NCBI GenBank assembly: GCA_903892515.1
Contig: CAITIS010000088.1
Location: 1 to 64,000 of the forward strand
From: an uncultured Planctomycetota bacterium
GTDB taxonomy: Bacteria; Planctomycetota; Phycisphaerae; SM23-33
DNA: 64,000 nt
Direction: 5' to 3'
How positions within the stretch are numbered: position 1 is the first letter of the stretch; every line of letters starts with the position of its first letter. The position numbers and the translations under genes were made by a program. Positions 32,643 to 41,296 of this stretch are shown here, piece after piece. Below the pieces are notes generated by a model that saw only the letters and a list, made by a program, of their open reading frames with translations, ran no database searches and was not told the DNA's origin.

Positions 32643-33297
32643 CTCTCATATGCACCACGCGCGATGCGGCGCGAGCCGCTTCGTCGGAGTGCGTAATCAT
32701 CACGATCGTCTGGCCACGTTCTTGGTTGGTGCGACTCAGCAGGCCCAGCAGTTCCGTGGCGTTCGCGGAGTCCAGGCTGCCGGTGGGTTCATCCGCCAGC
32801 AGGATGGCCGGGTTGTGGGCGATGCCGCGTGCCACCGCCAGCCGTTGCTGCTGGCCGATGGATAGTTGGCCGGGCTTGCGAAACGCCACGCCGGCCACGT
32901 CCATGGATTGCAGCAACTCCTGCACGCCTTCGGAACCGAGCCCGCGAATGGCCAGCGATAGCTTCACGTTGTCGTACCCGCTCAGCACGCTGATGAGGTT
33001 GAAACGCTGGAAGATAAAGCCGATCTGGCGGCGGCGGATCTCCGCCTGGTGCGACTCGCCCAGTTGCGAAACGTCCGCGCCGTCGATGCACACCGAGCCT
33101 TCGTCGGTGCGGGCCATCAGACCCATCACGTGCAGCAGCGTGCTCTTGCCGCAGCCAGAGGGACCCATGATGGCCAGGAACTCGCCGCGATGCACGTGCA
33201 GGTCCAGCCCGCGCAGCACATGCACGCGCGCCGGCCCGCTGCCAAAGGACTTGTGCAGGCCGCGGGCTTCCAGGATGTAATCGTTGCTTCGCGTCAT
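32617..33297 (-). CDS. MacB/LolD-type ABC transporter ATPase
   Basis: All ABC motifs are present: Walker A GPSGCGKST, Q-loop FIFQRFNLI, signature LSIGQQQR (with Ile in place of the usual Gly), Walker B ILLADEPTGSLD and the switch His in MITHSDEA. The insert before the signature is of LolD/MacB size. The ATG overlaps the permease stop (ATGA). At 226 aa it is a free ATPase working with the permease upstream to move lipoproteins, peptides or drugs. Confidence 0.93.
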   Translation of the reverse strand: MTRSNDYILEARGLHKSFGSGPARVHVLRGLDLHVHRGEFLAIMGPSGCGKSTLLHVMGLMARTDEGSVCIDGADVSQLGESHQAEIRRRQIGFIFQRFNLISVLSGYDNVKLSLAIRGLGSEGVQELLQSMDVAGVAFRKPGQLSIGQQQRLAVARGIAHNPAILLADEPTGSLDSANATELLGLLSRTNQERGQTIVMITHSDEAARAASRVVHMRDGRIFEHA

Positions 33298-34643
33298 TCC
33301 AGGTTGATGGCCTCGATCACGTCCACGCGCATGGCGCACCACGCCGGGTACAGGGCCGAAACGGTGCCGCCGACAATGGCAGCCGCCGCGCCGATGACCA
33401 GCCAGTGCGGCGTGATCGTCACGGTCAGTAGCGGCTTGACACGCTCGATAAGCCAGCCGGCGCCGAAACTCATGCCGATGCCCGCCGCCGCCCCGATGCA
33501 CGTGAGCAGCAGCGACTCCGCCACCACGCCGCGCAAGATGTACCCCCGCGAGGCGCCCATCGATTTCAAGATCGCGATCTCGCGCGTCCGCTGAATCACC
33601 ATCGTGTACAGCGTCACCAGGATGAACAGGAACGCGACAATCAGCGTGATGAGGTTGACCAGGTCCACGTACGTGTACATCACGCCAAATTGCTGCTGGA
33701 GCATGCCGCGGTACTCGCTGGTGCCGACGGCCGTCAGACGCTTGGTGGCACGGACCGCCTGCATGGCCTGGCCCATCTCGACGCCGGGCGTGAGCTTGGC
33801 AAAAAGCAGCGTGTACCGGCCGAGCCGGCCATTGAAGAGCACCTCAGCCGAATCCAGGGCGATGAAGCCCCGCGCCAAGCCGCCCTCGTGCACGATGCCA
33901 GTCACCGTGAAGTCGTGCCCGGCGGCATGAATGTTCGAGCCCACCTTGGCCTTGATGACCCTGGCCAGCCGGCTGTCGATGACCATCTCCAGGCCGCCGT
34001 GCTTGGCCAGTTCATCGGACAGGTCGATCACTTCGTCGCTCTGCTTGGCCAGCCGCTGCGTGACCCACTGGGCGAAGCTGTTCTGGGGGTCAAAAACCCG
34101 CCCGGCGTCAAAGCCATTCTTGCCCAGCAGAATCGGCAAGTCCTCAGGCCGGACGCCCACGACGTTGTGGCGGTCCTTGCCGATGGCGACCTGATAAATG
34201 AACACCGGCACGACTCGCTCAAAGAGCGGCTTGGCCGGGGCGCTAGCTGTTCGTAGCATGGGCGTCTCGCCCATGTGTTCCACGGGCGTCTCGCCCGTGA
34301 CGGTCCGATTCGCGTCCAAAGCCGCGTCGCCCGCAGAGGCAACGCCTTGTTGTGAGGCCGCCGTGGCAGGAGGCTTTTCCGCCGCGGTCAGCGCGAGAAT
34401 CCGGCTGATATCAGCATCGCCCATCCCGCCGCCAGAAACCGTGGTGATGTTCTCGCCCCACGTGGCGGGGTACACGATCATGTCGGCATCGACGGCCTGC
34501 CAGCGGTCGGCAATCTCCTCTAAGCTGCCGCGGCTTAAGCCCGAAAGCGTGACCAGCATGCACACGGCAATAGCCACCCCCAGCATCGCCAGGGCGCTGC
34601 GGAGCTTGTGATGCAGGATGTTAGCCAGTGGGAGCGGAAGCAT
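33294..34643 (-). CDS. FtsX/MacB-type ABC permease with repeat-derived insert
   Basis: One N-terminal membrane helix (NILHHKLRSALAMLGVAIAVCML), a large periplasmic part and three C-terminal helices ending near residue 440 are the FtsX/MacB layout. The periplasmic part contains an unusual low-complexity stretch (about residues 100-145, including GETPVEHMGETPMLR) that is encoded by two palindromes at 34257-34299. The reading frame stays open, so the insert is tolerated. It pairs with the ATPase downstream by an ATGA overlap. Confidence 0.9.
   Translation of the reverse strand: MLPLPLANILHHKLRSALAMLGVAIAVCMLVTLSGLSRGSLEEIADRWQAVDADMIVYPATWGENITTVSGGGMGDADISRILALTAAEKPPATAASQQGVASAGDAALDANRTVTGETPVEHMGETPMLRTASAPAKPLFERVVPVFIYQVAIGKDRHNVVGVRPEDLPILLGKNGFDAGRVFDPQNSFAQWVTQRLAKQSDEVIDLSDELAKHGGLEMVIDSRLARVIKAKVGSNIHAAGHDFTVTGIVHEGGLARGFIALDSAEVLFNGRLGRYTLLFAKLTPGVEMGQAMQAVRATKRLTAVGTSEYRGMLQQQFGVMYTYVDLVNLITLIVAFLFILVTLYTMVIQRTREIAILKSMGASRGYILRGVVAESLLLTCIGAAAGIGMSFGAGWLIERVKPLLTVTITPHWLVIGAAAAIVGGTVSALYPAWCAMRVDVIEAINLE
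34257..34299. repeat. Twin palindromes inside the ABC permease gene
   Basis: CATGGGCGTCTCGCCCATG (34257-34275) and CACGGGCGTCTCGCCCGTG (34281-34299), two 19-base palindromes with the same GGGCGTCTCGCCC core, five bases apart. They encode the in-frame low-complexity peptide of the permease. Confidence 0.75.
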
Positions 34644-34679
34644 GTTTGACTATGGTTCGCGGTTCAACACTGCGGGAGG

Positions 34680-35006
34680 TCACGCCAGGATGCGGCAGAC
34701 CTGTTTTTTCAATTCGGCCAGTTCGCCGGTCACAACCTTCCATACCAATTCTTTATCGATCCCAAAATACTGATGAACCAGAATGTTGCGCATGCCCACG
34801 ATTTTGGCCCAGGGCGCCTCGGGATGCTTGGCCACAAATTCGTCGCTCAGTCCGCGTGCCGCCTCGCCGATGATCTGGATATGGTGGACGATCCAGGTTT
34901 GAATCAGTTCATCGGTCGTAAAGGCTTCCTGACCCCGCGCAGCGTACTTTTCGATCCGTTCGATGCTTTCGAGAATATCCAAGAGGCGTTCCCGATCATT
35001 TCTCAT
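34680..35006 (-). CDS. hepT: HepT-type HEPN toxin
   Basis: A 108-aa all-helical HEPN protein with the exact toxin motif R-x4-H-x-Y: Arg73, His78 and Tyr80 in [10 protein letters not shown]. In characterised pairs HepT is an RNase or a target of AMPylation and is neutralised by MntA. The start overlaps the antitoxin stop (ATGA), as usual for this family. The ORF can be extended upstream, but that frame overlaps the antitoxin gene and is not needed. Confidence 0.92.
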   Translation of the reverse strand: MRNDRERLLDILESIERIEKYAARGQEAFTTDELIQTWIVHHIQIIGEAARGLSDEFVAKHPEAPWAKIVGMRNILVHQYFGIDKELVWKVVTGELAELKKQVCRILA

Positions 35007-35290
35007 AGTGGAACAGCCTCTCGGAGCACGCGCTCCCTGATTCGCTCTCTTAGCCCGCTTCTGGTCACGACATCCACCGGCCGACCCAGCAACTTCTGAA
35101 GTTCGACAAGCAGTCCGCCCAAATCGAGCAGGCTGCGTCCCGGTTCCATGTCCACCAGGAAGTCCACATCGCTGTCGGGGCGAGCTTCGCCGCGGGCCAC
35201 GGAGCCGAAAACGCACAGGTTAAGAGCCCCATGTCTGGCGGCAACACGCATAATCGCGTCGCGCTGACCCTGTAACTCTTCGATGCCCAT
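35003..35290 (-). CDS. mntA: MntA-type minimal nucleotidyltransferase antitoxin
   Basis: The motif G-S-x10-D-x-D is exact: Gly29-Ser30, Asp41 and Asp43 in [17 protein letters not shown]. MntA proteins silence HepT by attaching AMP to the Tyr near its HEPN motif. The 95-aa protein lies upstream of and overlaps the toxin gene. GAGAGGA seven bases before the ATG gives a strong start. The pair is complete and probably active. Confidence 0.92.
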   Translation of the reverse strand: MGIEELQGQRDAIMRVAARHGALNLCVFGSVARGEARPDSDVDFLVDMEPGRSLLDLGGLLVELQKLLGRPVDVVTRSGLRERIRERVLREAVPL

Positions 35291-35347
35291 TTCAGCGTCC
35301 TCTCAAGCCATCATAAGGCGTTGCCGAATCATTGGCAACGTCTGCCG

Positions 35348-37216
35348 TTATCGGTTCTTCCCCGGCCAGTCCAGGACGGCGCCGGTGTCGGCGCTGGTGG
35401 CCTGGGCGGCGTATCGGCCTAGGGCGCCGTAGTTGATCTGCGGCGGGCGCGGCTTGTAGGTCTTGCGCCGCTTGGCGAATTCCGCGGCTGAGACCTTCGC
35501 ATTCAGCTTGCCGGCGGGGATGTCGATCTCGATGATGTCGCCGTTCTTCAGCAGGCCGATCTCGCCGCCGGCGCTGGCTTCGGGCGAGATGTGCCCGATG
35601 CAAGCCCCGGCCGTGCCGCCGCTGAACCGGCCGTCCGTAATCAACGCGCAGTTCTCGCCCAGGCCCATGCCCTTGATGTAGCTGGTGGGGGCGAGCATTT
35701 CCTGCATGCCCGGGCCGCCGCGTGGGCCTTCGTTGCGAATGACCACGACGTCGCCGCTCTTGACCTTGCCGCCCAGAATGCCGGCGCAGGCGTCTTCCTG
35801 GCTTTCAAAAATGATGGCCGGGCCAGTGTGGCGGAGCATCTTGGCGCTCACGCCGGCGGTCTTGACGGCCGCACCTTTGCTGGCGATGTTGCCGTACATG
35901 ACCACCAATCCGCCCTGTTTGCTGAAGGCCCGGGCCAGTGGCCGGATGACGTCCTGTGCGTCCAGCTTGCCCGCAGGGCGGGCCGGCAGGGCCTGGGGCT
36001 TCTCGCCGCGGTACATGGCCTTGACCTGGGCAACGCTCCGCCCAGTGGCCACGCTGCCGTCGCGGTACATCTTCTTAGCTGCCGGCAAACACTTCTTGCT
36101 CCGCAGCGAATACTTTTCCAGGTTCTTCATCACGGATTCGCCGGTGACGGTCATGCACTCGGCGTTGATCAGTTCGTGCTTGTCCCACCAAAGCTGGCCG
36201 AGAATCGTGTGGATGCCGCCGACGCGGTGCACGTCCTGCACGTGGTAGATCTTGCCCTCGGGCGTCGAAGAAGGCGCCACCCGGCTGATGTTGGGCGTGC
36301 ACTTGCAGACTTTCTCGATGTCCTTGAGGGTGAACTTCACGCCCGCTTCGTTGGCGATCGCCAGCAGGTGCAGCACGGTGTTGGTCGAGCCGCCCATGGC
36401 CATGTCCAGCGCCATGGCGTTCTCGAAGGCGGCGCGGTTCATGATGTTCCGCGGCAGCAGGGGATAGCTGGCCTTGCCGCCGGTCTTGTCCCAGGCCTTG
36501 ACCATCTCGACGATCCGCTTGGCGGCTGTCTTGTACAGGTCCATTCGCGCCGGCGACGTGGCCAGGCACGTGCCGTTGCCCGGCAAGGCCATGCCGATGG
36601 CCTCGCACAGGCAGTTCATGCTGTTGGCGGTGAACATGCCGCTGCACGAGCCGCAGCCCGGGCAGGTATTGTTCTCGTACTCCAGCACCTGCTTGTCGGT
36701 CATCTTGCCCATCTTGTGCTGGGCGACCGCGTAAAACTGGTCGATCAGGTCCACGTCCTTGCCGGCGACGCACCCGGCCTCCATCGGCCCGCCGGAGGTG
36801 AAGATCGTCGGAATATTCAGCCGCAGCGAGGCCATGAGCATGCCCGGAATGATCTTGTCGCAGTTGGGAATGCAGATCATGCCGTCGAACATGTGCGCCT
36901 GGCACATGGCTTCGACGCAGTCGGCGATCATCTCGCGGCTGGCCAGCGAATACTTCATGCCGGTATGGCCCATAGCAATGCCGTCGCAAATGGCGATGGT
37001 GTTGAAGACGAAGGCGGTGCCGCCGGCCTTCTCCACCTGCTGCTTGACGAACTCGCCCACGGCGTCGAGGTGGGCATGGCCCGGCACGATGTCGGTGTAG
37101 GAATTGCAGATGGCGATGAAGGGCTTGCGGATATCGGCGTCCTTCAAGCCAGTGGCTTTGAGCAGACTACGATGGGGGCCTCGCTCCGGCCCGGCTTTGA
37201 CGGCATCACTTCGCAT
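35348..37216 (-). CDS. ilvD: Dihydroxy-acid dehydratase
   Basis: The sequence shows the IlvD/Edd signatures: a CIPNCDKIIPGML segment and CPGCGSCSGMFTANSMN, which hold cysteines of the iron-sulfur cluster, and a C-terminal TDGRFSGGT stretch. The enzyme removes water from 2,3-dihydroxy-acids in valine, leucine and isoleucine synthesis. At 622 aa it is of slightly greater than usual length, with about 30 extra residues at the C-terminus (including a run after RRKTYKPR). AGGAG lies six bases before the ATG. It stands alone, without other branched-chain genes nearby. Confidence 0.96.
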   Translation of the reverse strand: MRSDAVKAGPERGPHRSLLKATGLKDADIRKPFIAICNSYTDIVPGHAHLDAVGEFVKQQVEKAGGTAFVFNTIAICDGIAMGHTGMKYSLASREMIADCVEAMCQAHMFDGMICIPNCDKIIPGMLMASLRLNIPTIFTSGGPMEAGCVAGKDVDLIDQFYAVAQHKMGKMTDKQVLEYENNTCPGCGSCSGMFTANSMNCLCEAIGMALPGNGTCLATSPARMDLYKTAAKRIVEMVKAWDKTGGKASYPLLPRNIMNRAAFENAMALDMAMGGSTNTVLHLLAIANEAGVKFTLKDIEKVCKCTPNISRVAPSSTPEGKIYHVQDVHRVGGIHTILGQLWWDKHELINAECMTVTGESVMKNLEKYSLRSKKCLPAAKKMYRDGSVATGRSVAQVKAMYRGEKPQALPARPAGKLDAQDVIRPLARAFSKQGGLVVMYGNIASKGAAVKTAGVSAKMLRHTGPAIIFESQEDACAGILGGKVKSGDVVVIRNEGPRGGPGMQEMLAPTSYIKGMGLGENCALITDGRFSGGTAGACIGHISPEASAGGEIGLLKNGDIIEIDIPAGKLNAKVSAAEFAKRRKTYKPRPPQINYGALGRYAAQATSADTGAVLDWPGKNR

Positions 37217-37743
37217 GGCGTTCTCCTATGACAAACGAAGCCAGCAGCATATTCCGACGAGCCGGGCCATGCAAAGGTTTTGCGGAACGAAGGAAGAGCA
37301 GCTGGTGTGTCTGACTGCGCTTTGTGACAGGCCAGAAGCGACCTCGACGTCAAGGGTTTGTGAATGCGACGCAGAGACGCAGAGAAACAGAGGCAGCCAA
37401 CAGATGAAGGGGCCCGATGAGGGCGCCCACACAACGCAATGTCCTTCTCTGGAACTCTGGCCCTCTGCGTCGAATGCCGTTTGCCTTTGAATCATGGGCC
37501 ATGAAGAATAGTCACACACGCGGCTGGTGAGGATCTGCGCCGCCGCCTGGCGCTGAGTAGACCGCCGCTGCCGTGGCTCTTGTCCAATGCTACGGCCAGC
37601 GGGACAGGTCGTCCGCATGGCTGCTGGACGCCGCAGCCATGGCGCCCAAGGCAGTTCACGCTGATTCCGCTCGGATTCTCATGGCGTGGATCCTGAAGCT
37701 GGCGGTTTGTCTTAAACCCTCTGCGGCCAGTGCCGTTGCGGCG
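37217..37743. other. Intergenic region, no gene seen
   Basis: About 530 bases between ilvD and the phosphotransferase gene. Scattered CAGAG-rich words (ACGCAGAGACGCAGAGAAACAGAG) near 37370 match the complement CTCTGCGTCG near 37463, so a loose inverted repeat is possible. Open frames here lack ribosome sites and coding bias. Confidence 0.4.
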
Positions 37744-38778
37744 TCAGTCCAGCGGGATCGACTGCAGTTCGGGCAGGTGGCCGAGCACCCAGGATATTTT
37801 TCGCTGAATCATCTGCAGGAAAGGGAAGCCCTGCATCCGGCCAAAGCTGCCGGTGGCGGCGATGGGCAGCACCGATTCGGCGATAGCGGCCTCGCACATC
37901 AGGTAGGGCAGCACCATCAGCTCGCTGCGACTGACGACGTTGACGGAATCGTACCCGCGCATGAACCGCTTCAGCCGCGTCATGTCGATGCCGTCAGGCC
38001 ATTGGGTCGGGTCGTCCGAGCCGCCGATGATCGAGAACTGCAGCGCCCCGTTGGCCAGGTCGATGACTCGCTGGTACATGCGGGCCGAGTCGTAATCGAT
38101 GACGGCCGCCACCAGCCGGTCGCGGAAGAGCATGTTGCCCGGGTGCCAGTCGCCATGCACGATCTGGATGGGCCACTCCTTCAGGCCTTCCTTTTCCGTC
38201 TCGGCTGCACAGCGGAGGTAGGCGCCTTCCAGGAACGTAACGGTTTCCTTGAGCACGTCCAGCGAGGGCCGGGACTCCTGCGGCAGCGAGGTAACGGTGT
38301 TATGGATTGCCTCGGCCACGGCCGATGCGTCGTGATAGCTGCCGGTGGGCGGGTTGTACGTGTTGCAGAAGTCCAACACGAGCTTGTGATACAGCCCCAG
38401 GATTCGCCCGGCGTCGAAGGTGGAATCGAGCGTGCCGTCGTACATGCCCGCATCGATGAACTCGAAAAGCTCGTAAATGTGGTTGTTGATCGACAGCATG
38501 GTGTTGCCGTCGATCGTGCGGATCAGGTGCGGCAAGGGGAAGTTCTGAGCGGCCAGGTGATGCTGCAACTCGTGGCAGAAAGCGACCTTGTGCGGATCGT
38601 CCTTACCGCGGGCGCGGCGTTTGAACAGGTACTTGGCATTCTGGGAGGAGATCAGGACCTTGGGGCTCTTGCGCGAGCCGCGCGGATACGGGCGCACGGA
38701 TTCAATCGTGCCGAGGTCGTAATGGCTCAGGCAGATAGTGAGTTCTGAGCCGTTAAATGTCTCGCGATCTTGATTCAT
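37744..38778 (-). CDS. Aminoglycoside-phosphotransferase-fold kinase
   Basis: The catalytic core is typical of APH/choline-kinase-like enzymes: IVHGDWHPGNMLF with the catalytic Asp and Asn, then AAVIDYDSARMY with the metal-binding Asp. The N-terminal lobe contains a candidate ATP Lys in KYLFKRRA. Such proteins phosphorylate small molecules (homoserine, choline, aminoglycosides, sugars); the substrate is not evident. The ATG of MNQDRETF is chosen; a longer form from 38841 is possible since neither has a clear ribosome site. A divergent metallophosphoesterase starts 122 bases away. Confidence 0.82.
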   Translation of the reverse strand: MNQDRETFNGSELTICLSHYDLGTIESVRPYPRGSRKSPKVLISSQNAKYLFKRRARGKDDPHKVAFCHELQHHLAAQNFPLPHLIRTIDGNTMLSINNHIYELFEFIDAGMYDGTLDSTFDAGRILGLYHKLVLDFCNTYNPPTGSYHDASAVAEAIHNTVTSLPQESRPSLDVLKETVTFLEGAYLRCAAETEKEGLKEWPIQIVHGDWHPGNMLFRDRLVAAVIDYDSARMYQRVIDLANGALQFSIIGGSDDPTQWPDGIDMTRLKRFMRGYDSVNVVSRSELMVLPYLMCEAAIAESVLPIAATGSFGRMQGFPFLQMIQRKISWVLGHLPELQSIPLD

Positions 38779-38900
38779 TCGGAACCCATATACTACGCCT
38801 TTGCGGGCTGCCAACGCAAACTTCTCGCGCGCGAAGGTCATTTATCTATCGACCAGTCCGACCGTATAATCTTCAGAATGCGTGAGCACGGGTCGTTTTT

Positions 38901-39779
38901 ATGAAGATCATCGTTACCGCCGACTTGCATTACGATTCGATTAAGAGCCGCCAGCCGACGGCGGATTTGGCGCGGGAAATCTGCCGCATCGGCGGCGACG
39001 TGCTGGTGCTGGTCGGCGATACCGCCAGCGCCGCCCATGATCCCCTGCGCGACTGCCTGAAGCTGTTCGCAGGCTTTACGGGAAAAAAGTTCTTCGTCCC
39101 GGGCAATCACAGCCTGTGGTGCTTAAGCGGCGAAGACTCGCTGCAACGCTACGAGAGCATTGTGCCCCAACTAGCCGCTGAATGTGACTTTACGATGCTG
39201 GACCATGCCCCGACGGTGCTGGAAGGCGTGGGCTTTGTCGGCTCGGTCGGCTGGTACGACTATTCCTACCGCAACGAGGAGTTGGATATCCCCCTGGAGT
39301 TCTACCGGGCCAAGGTCGCCCCCGGGGCGGCACGTCGGCTGCCGGAGCACAAAGATTTGGCCGACCGCATGGCCGAGCGGGTCACGCCTGAGCATCTCGA
39401 CATCGCCACACGCTGGATGGACGGCGTGCGGATGAACATGCCATTGTCGGACGAGCAGTTCCTGGAGTACCTTTTAGAGCGGCTGGCGCGGCAGTTGAAG
39501 GCGATGGACGCATCCGCGGCCGTGCGGCAGGTGCTGGCATTTGTGCACCACTTGCCGTTCCGCGAACTGGTGCCGCAGCAACGTCCGCCTCCGCTGGCGT
39601 TCGCGGCCGCGTACATGGGCTCGGACAAGATTGGTCACGCCCTGTTGGAGTGCAAGAAACTCTCGCACGTCTTCTGCGGACACTCGCACTGGCCGGGGCG
39701 GCTGAACGTCAAGGGCGTGGAAGTCATTAACGTCGGCAGCACCTATTTCGAGAAGCGGCTGGAAGTGTTGGAGTTGTAG
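38901..39779 (+). CDS. Calcineurin-like metallophosphoesterase
   Basis: The five metal-binding blocks are in order: VTADLHYDS, LVLVGDTAS, FVPGNHSLW, VHHLPF and HVFCGHSHWPG. This is a complete two-metal phosphoesterase active site with the usual GD, GNH and GHSH motifs. The protein is 292 aa and cytoplasmic. Substrates in the family range from cyclic nucleotides to protein phosphate, and I cannot choose. It may share a two-way promoter region with the kinase gene upstream. Confidence 0.92.
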   Translation: MKIIVTADLHYDSIKSRQPTADLAREICRIGGDVLVLVGDTASAAHDPLRDCLKLFAGFTGKKFFVPGNHSLWCLSGEDSLQRYESIVPQLAAECDFTMLDHAPTVLEGVGFVGSVGWYDYSYRNEELDIPLEFYRAKVAPGAARRLPEHKDLADRMAERVTPEHLDIATRWMDGVRMNMPLSDEQFLEYLLERLARQLKAMDASAAVRQVLAFVHHLPFRELVPQQRPPPLAFAAAYMGSDKIGHALLECKKLSHVFCGHSHWPGRLNVKGVEVINVGSTYFEKRLEVLEL

Positions 39780-39868
39780 TGGAGGGGCAATCGGCAGTAG
39801 GCAAGAGGCAACGGGAAACGGACGGCAGTTTGCACAGGCACGATCGCGATGAAAGGTATTACCTCAAA

Positions 39869-41296
39869 ATGAACGGTGTTGGTTCACGTATAAGGACGGG
39901 AAGGCCCGCACGGCTTGTGGTCGCGGCAATCCTTATGATGCTGGCGGTATCTTTGGGCGTCGGCCCGACCCAGGCCAGCGACCCCGCGCGGCGCGTCACG
40001 CCGGTTGTAGAGGCGTATCGCAAGGCCTCACCGGCGGTGGTGAACATCTCGGCTGAGCGGGTCGTCCGGCGCGGATCGCAAATGTTCGGGCCCGACGAGG
40101 AAGATCCCTTCCAGGAATTCATGCCCGACTTGTTTGGCCGGCCCCAATCGGCCGTGAGCTTGGGCAGCGGGTTCATTATCCATCCCGACGGCTACATCGT
40201 GACCAACGCTCACGTGGTCGGCCGGGGCGAAAAGATCACCGTCAGCCTGGCCGACAAGTCCACGTACGCCGCGTCGGTCGTGGCTGCCAATACCGATCAC
40301 GACCTGGCCGTGCTCCACTTGGAGAACGTCAAGGGCCGCAAATTCGAGGCCGTGGCTATTGGTCGCAGCGATGACGTGATGATCGGCGAGACGGTTTTGG
40401 CCATCGGCAACCCGCTGGGCTACCAGAACACCTGCACTACGGGCGTGGTCTCAGCCATCGACCGCAAGCTGGTGGCCGGCGGCACGGAGTACAAGGGCGT
40501 CATCCAGGTCGATGCCCCGATCAACCCGGGCAATTCAGGCGGGCCGCTGCTGAACATCCTGGGCGAGGTCATCGGCATCAACACCGCTATTCGGTCCGAC
40601 GCGCAGGGCATCGGCTTTGCCATGCCCATTGACGCCCTCATGGCCGATTTCCCCCGGCTGCTGGATTATGAACGCCTCAACCGCGTGGTCGTCGGGCTGA
40701 GCGTCCAGCAGCAGCACAACGGAGAGCGCGAGGAGCTTATCATCCTGGCCGTGACAGTCGAGTCACCGGCCGCGGCCGCTGGCTTGCAGAAAGATGACCG
40801 CATCCTGGCGGTTGACGAGACCCCGCTGCGGCAGATCAGCGACTTTCAGATCGCCATGCTGGGAATCAAGCCCGGCAAGGTCGTGCACGTGAAGGTCAAG
40901 CGCGGGAAGGACGAGATCGTTGCCAGCGTGACGATTCGCGAGCGTCCCAAGGCCGACGGGCCGGCACTGGCTCTGAAGCTGCTTGGGCTGGAACTGGAGC
41001 CGCTGACGCCTGATTTGTCCAAGCGGCTGGGCCTGCCCATCGCCGAGGGCATGGTGGTGACGGGCCTGGCCAAGGGCGGCCTGGGCGAGCGGGTCGGCCT
41101 GCATCGCGGCGACATCCTCTTCCAACTCGGCAAGTGGTACATGAAGAACTGGGACGGCATCATCTCGGTGCTGGAGGACGCCCAGCCAGGGGAGATTCTC
41201 CGCATCGGCGTCCTGCGCGGCAACGTGCGGGCGTGGGCGACCATCCAGTTGCCGGCGGTGCAAAGCCCCGCGTCGAATTCTAAAGGGTCTATATGA
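39869..41296 (+). CDS. HtrA/DegP-type periplasmic serine protease
   Basis: A signal peptide (residues 1-36, ending TQAS) precedes a trypsin-like domain with the full triad: His115 in TNAHVV, Asp145 in DHDLAVL and Ser223 in NPGNSGGP. Two PDZ domains follow (about 285-375 and 380-470). Such proteases degrade or refold damaged periplasmic proteins. The ATG of MNGVGSR begins the signal peptide; an open extension of 30 codons upstream has no coding character. Its stop overlaps the start of the glycerate kinase gene. Confidence 0.93.
   Translation: MNGVGSRIRTGRPARLVVAAILMMLAVSLGVGPTQASDPARRVTPVVEAYRKASPAVVNISAERVVRRGSQMFGPDEEDPFQEFMPDLFGRPQSAVSLGSGFIIHPDGYIVTNAHVVGRGEKITVSLADKSTYAASVVAANTDHDLAVLHLENVKGRKFEAVAIGRSDDVMIGETVLAIGNPLGYQNTCTTGVVSAIDRKLVAGGTEYKGVIQVDAPINPGNSGGPLLNILGEVIGINTAIRSDAQGIGFAMPIDALMADFPRLLDYERLNRVVVGLSVQQQHNGEREELIILAVTVESPAAAAGLQKDDRILAVDETPLRQISDFQIAMLGIKPGKVVHVKVKRGKDEIVASVTIRERPKADGPALALKLLGLELEPLTPDLSKRLGLPIAEGMVVTGLAKGGLGERVGLHRGDILFQLGKWYMKNWDGIISVLEDAQPGEILRIGVLRGNVRAWATIQLPAVQSPASNSKGSI

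Noticed and set aside
35591-37231. A 546-codon open frame on the plus strand opposite ilvD
   Set aside because: The minus-strand frame is unmistakable dihydroxy-acid dehydratase; the opposite frame is His/Ala/Val-rich without motifs.
37217-37743. Short plus-strand frames between ilvD and the phosphotransferase
   Set aside because: No ribosome sites, no coding bias and no recognisable motif.
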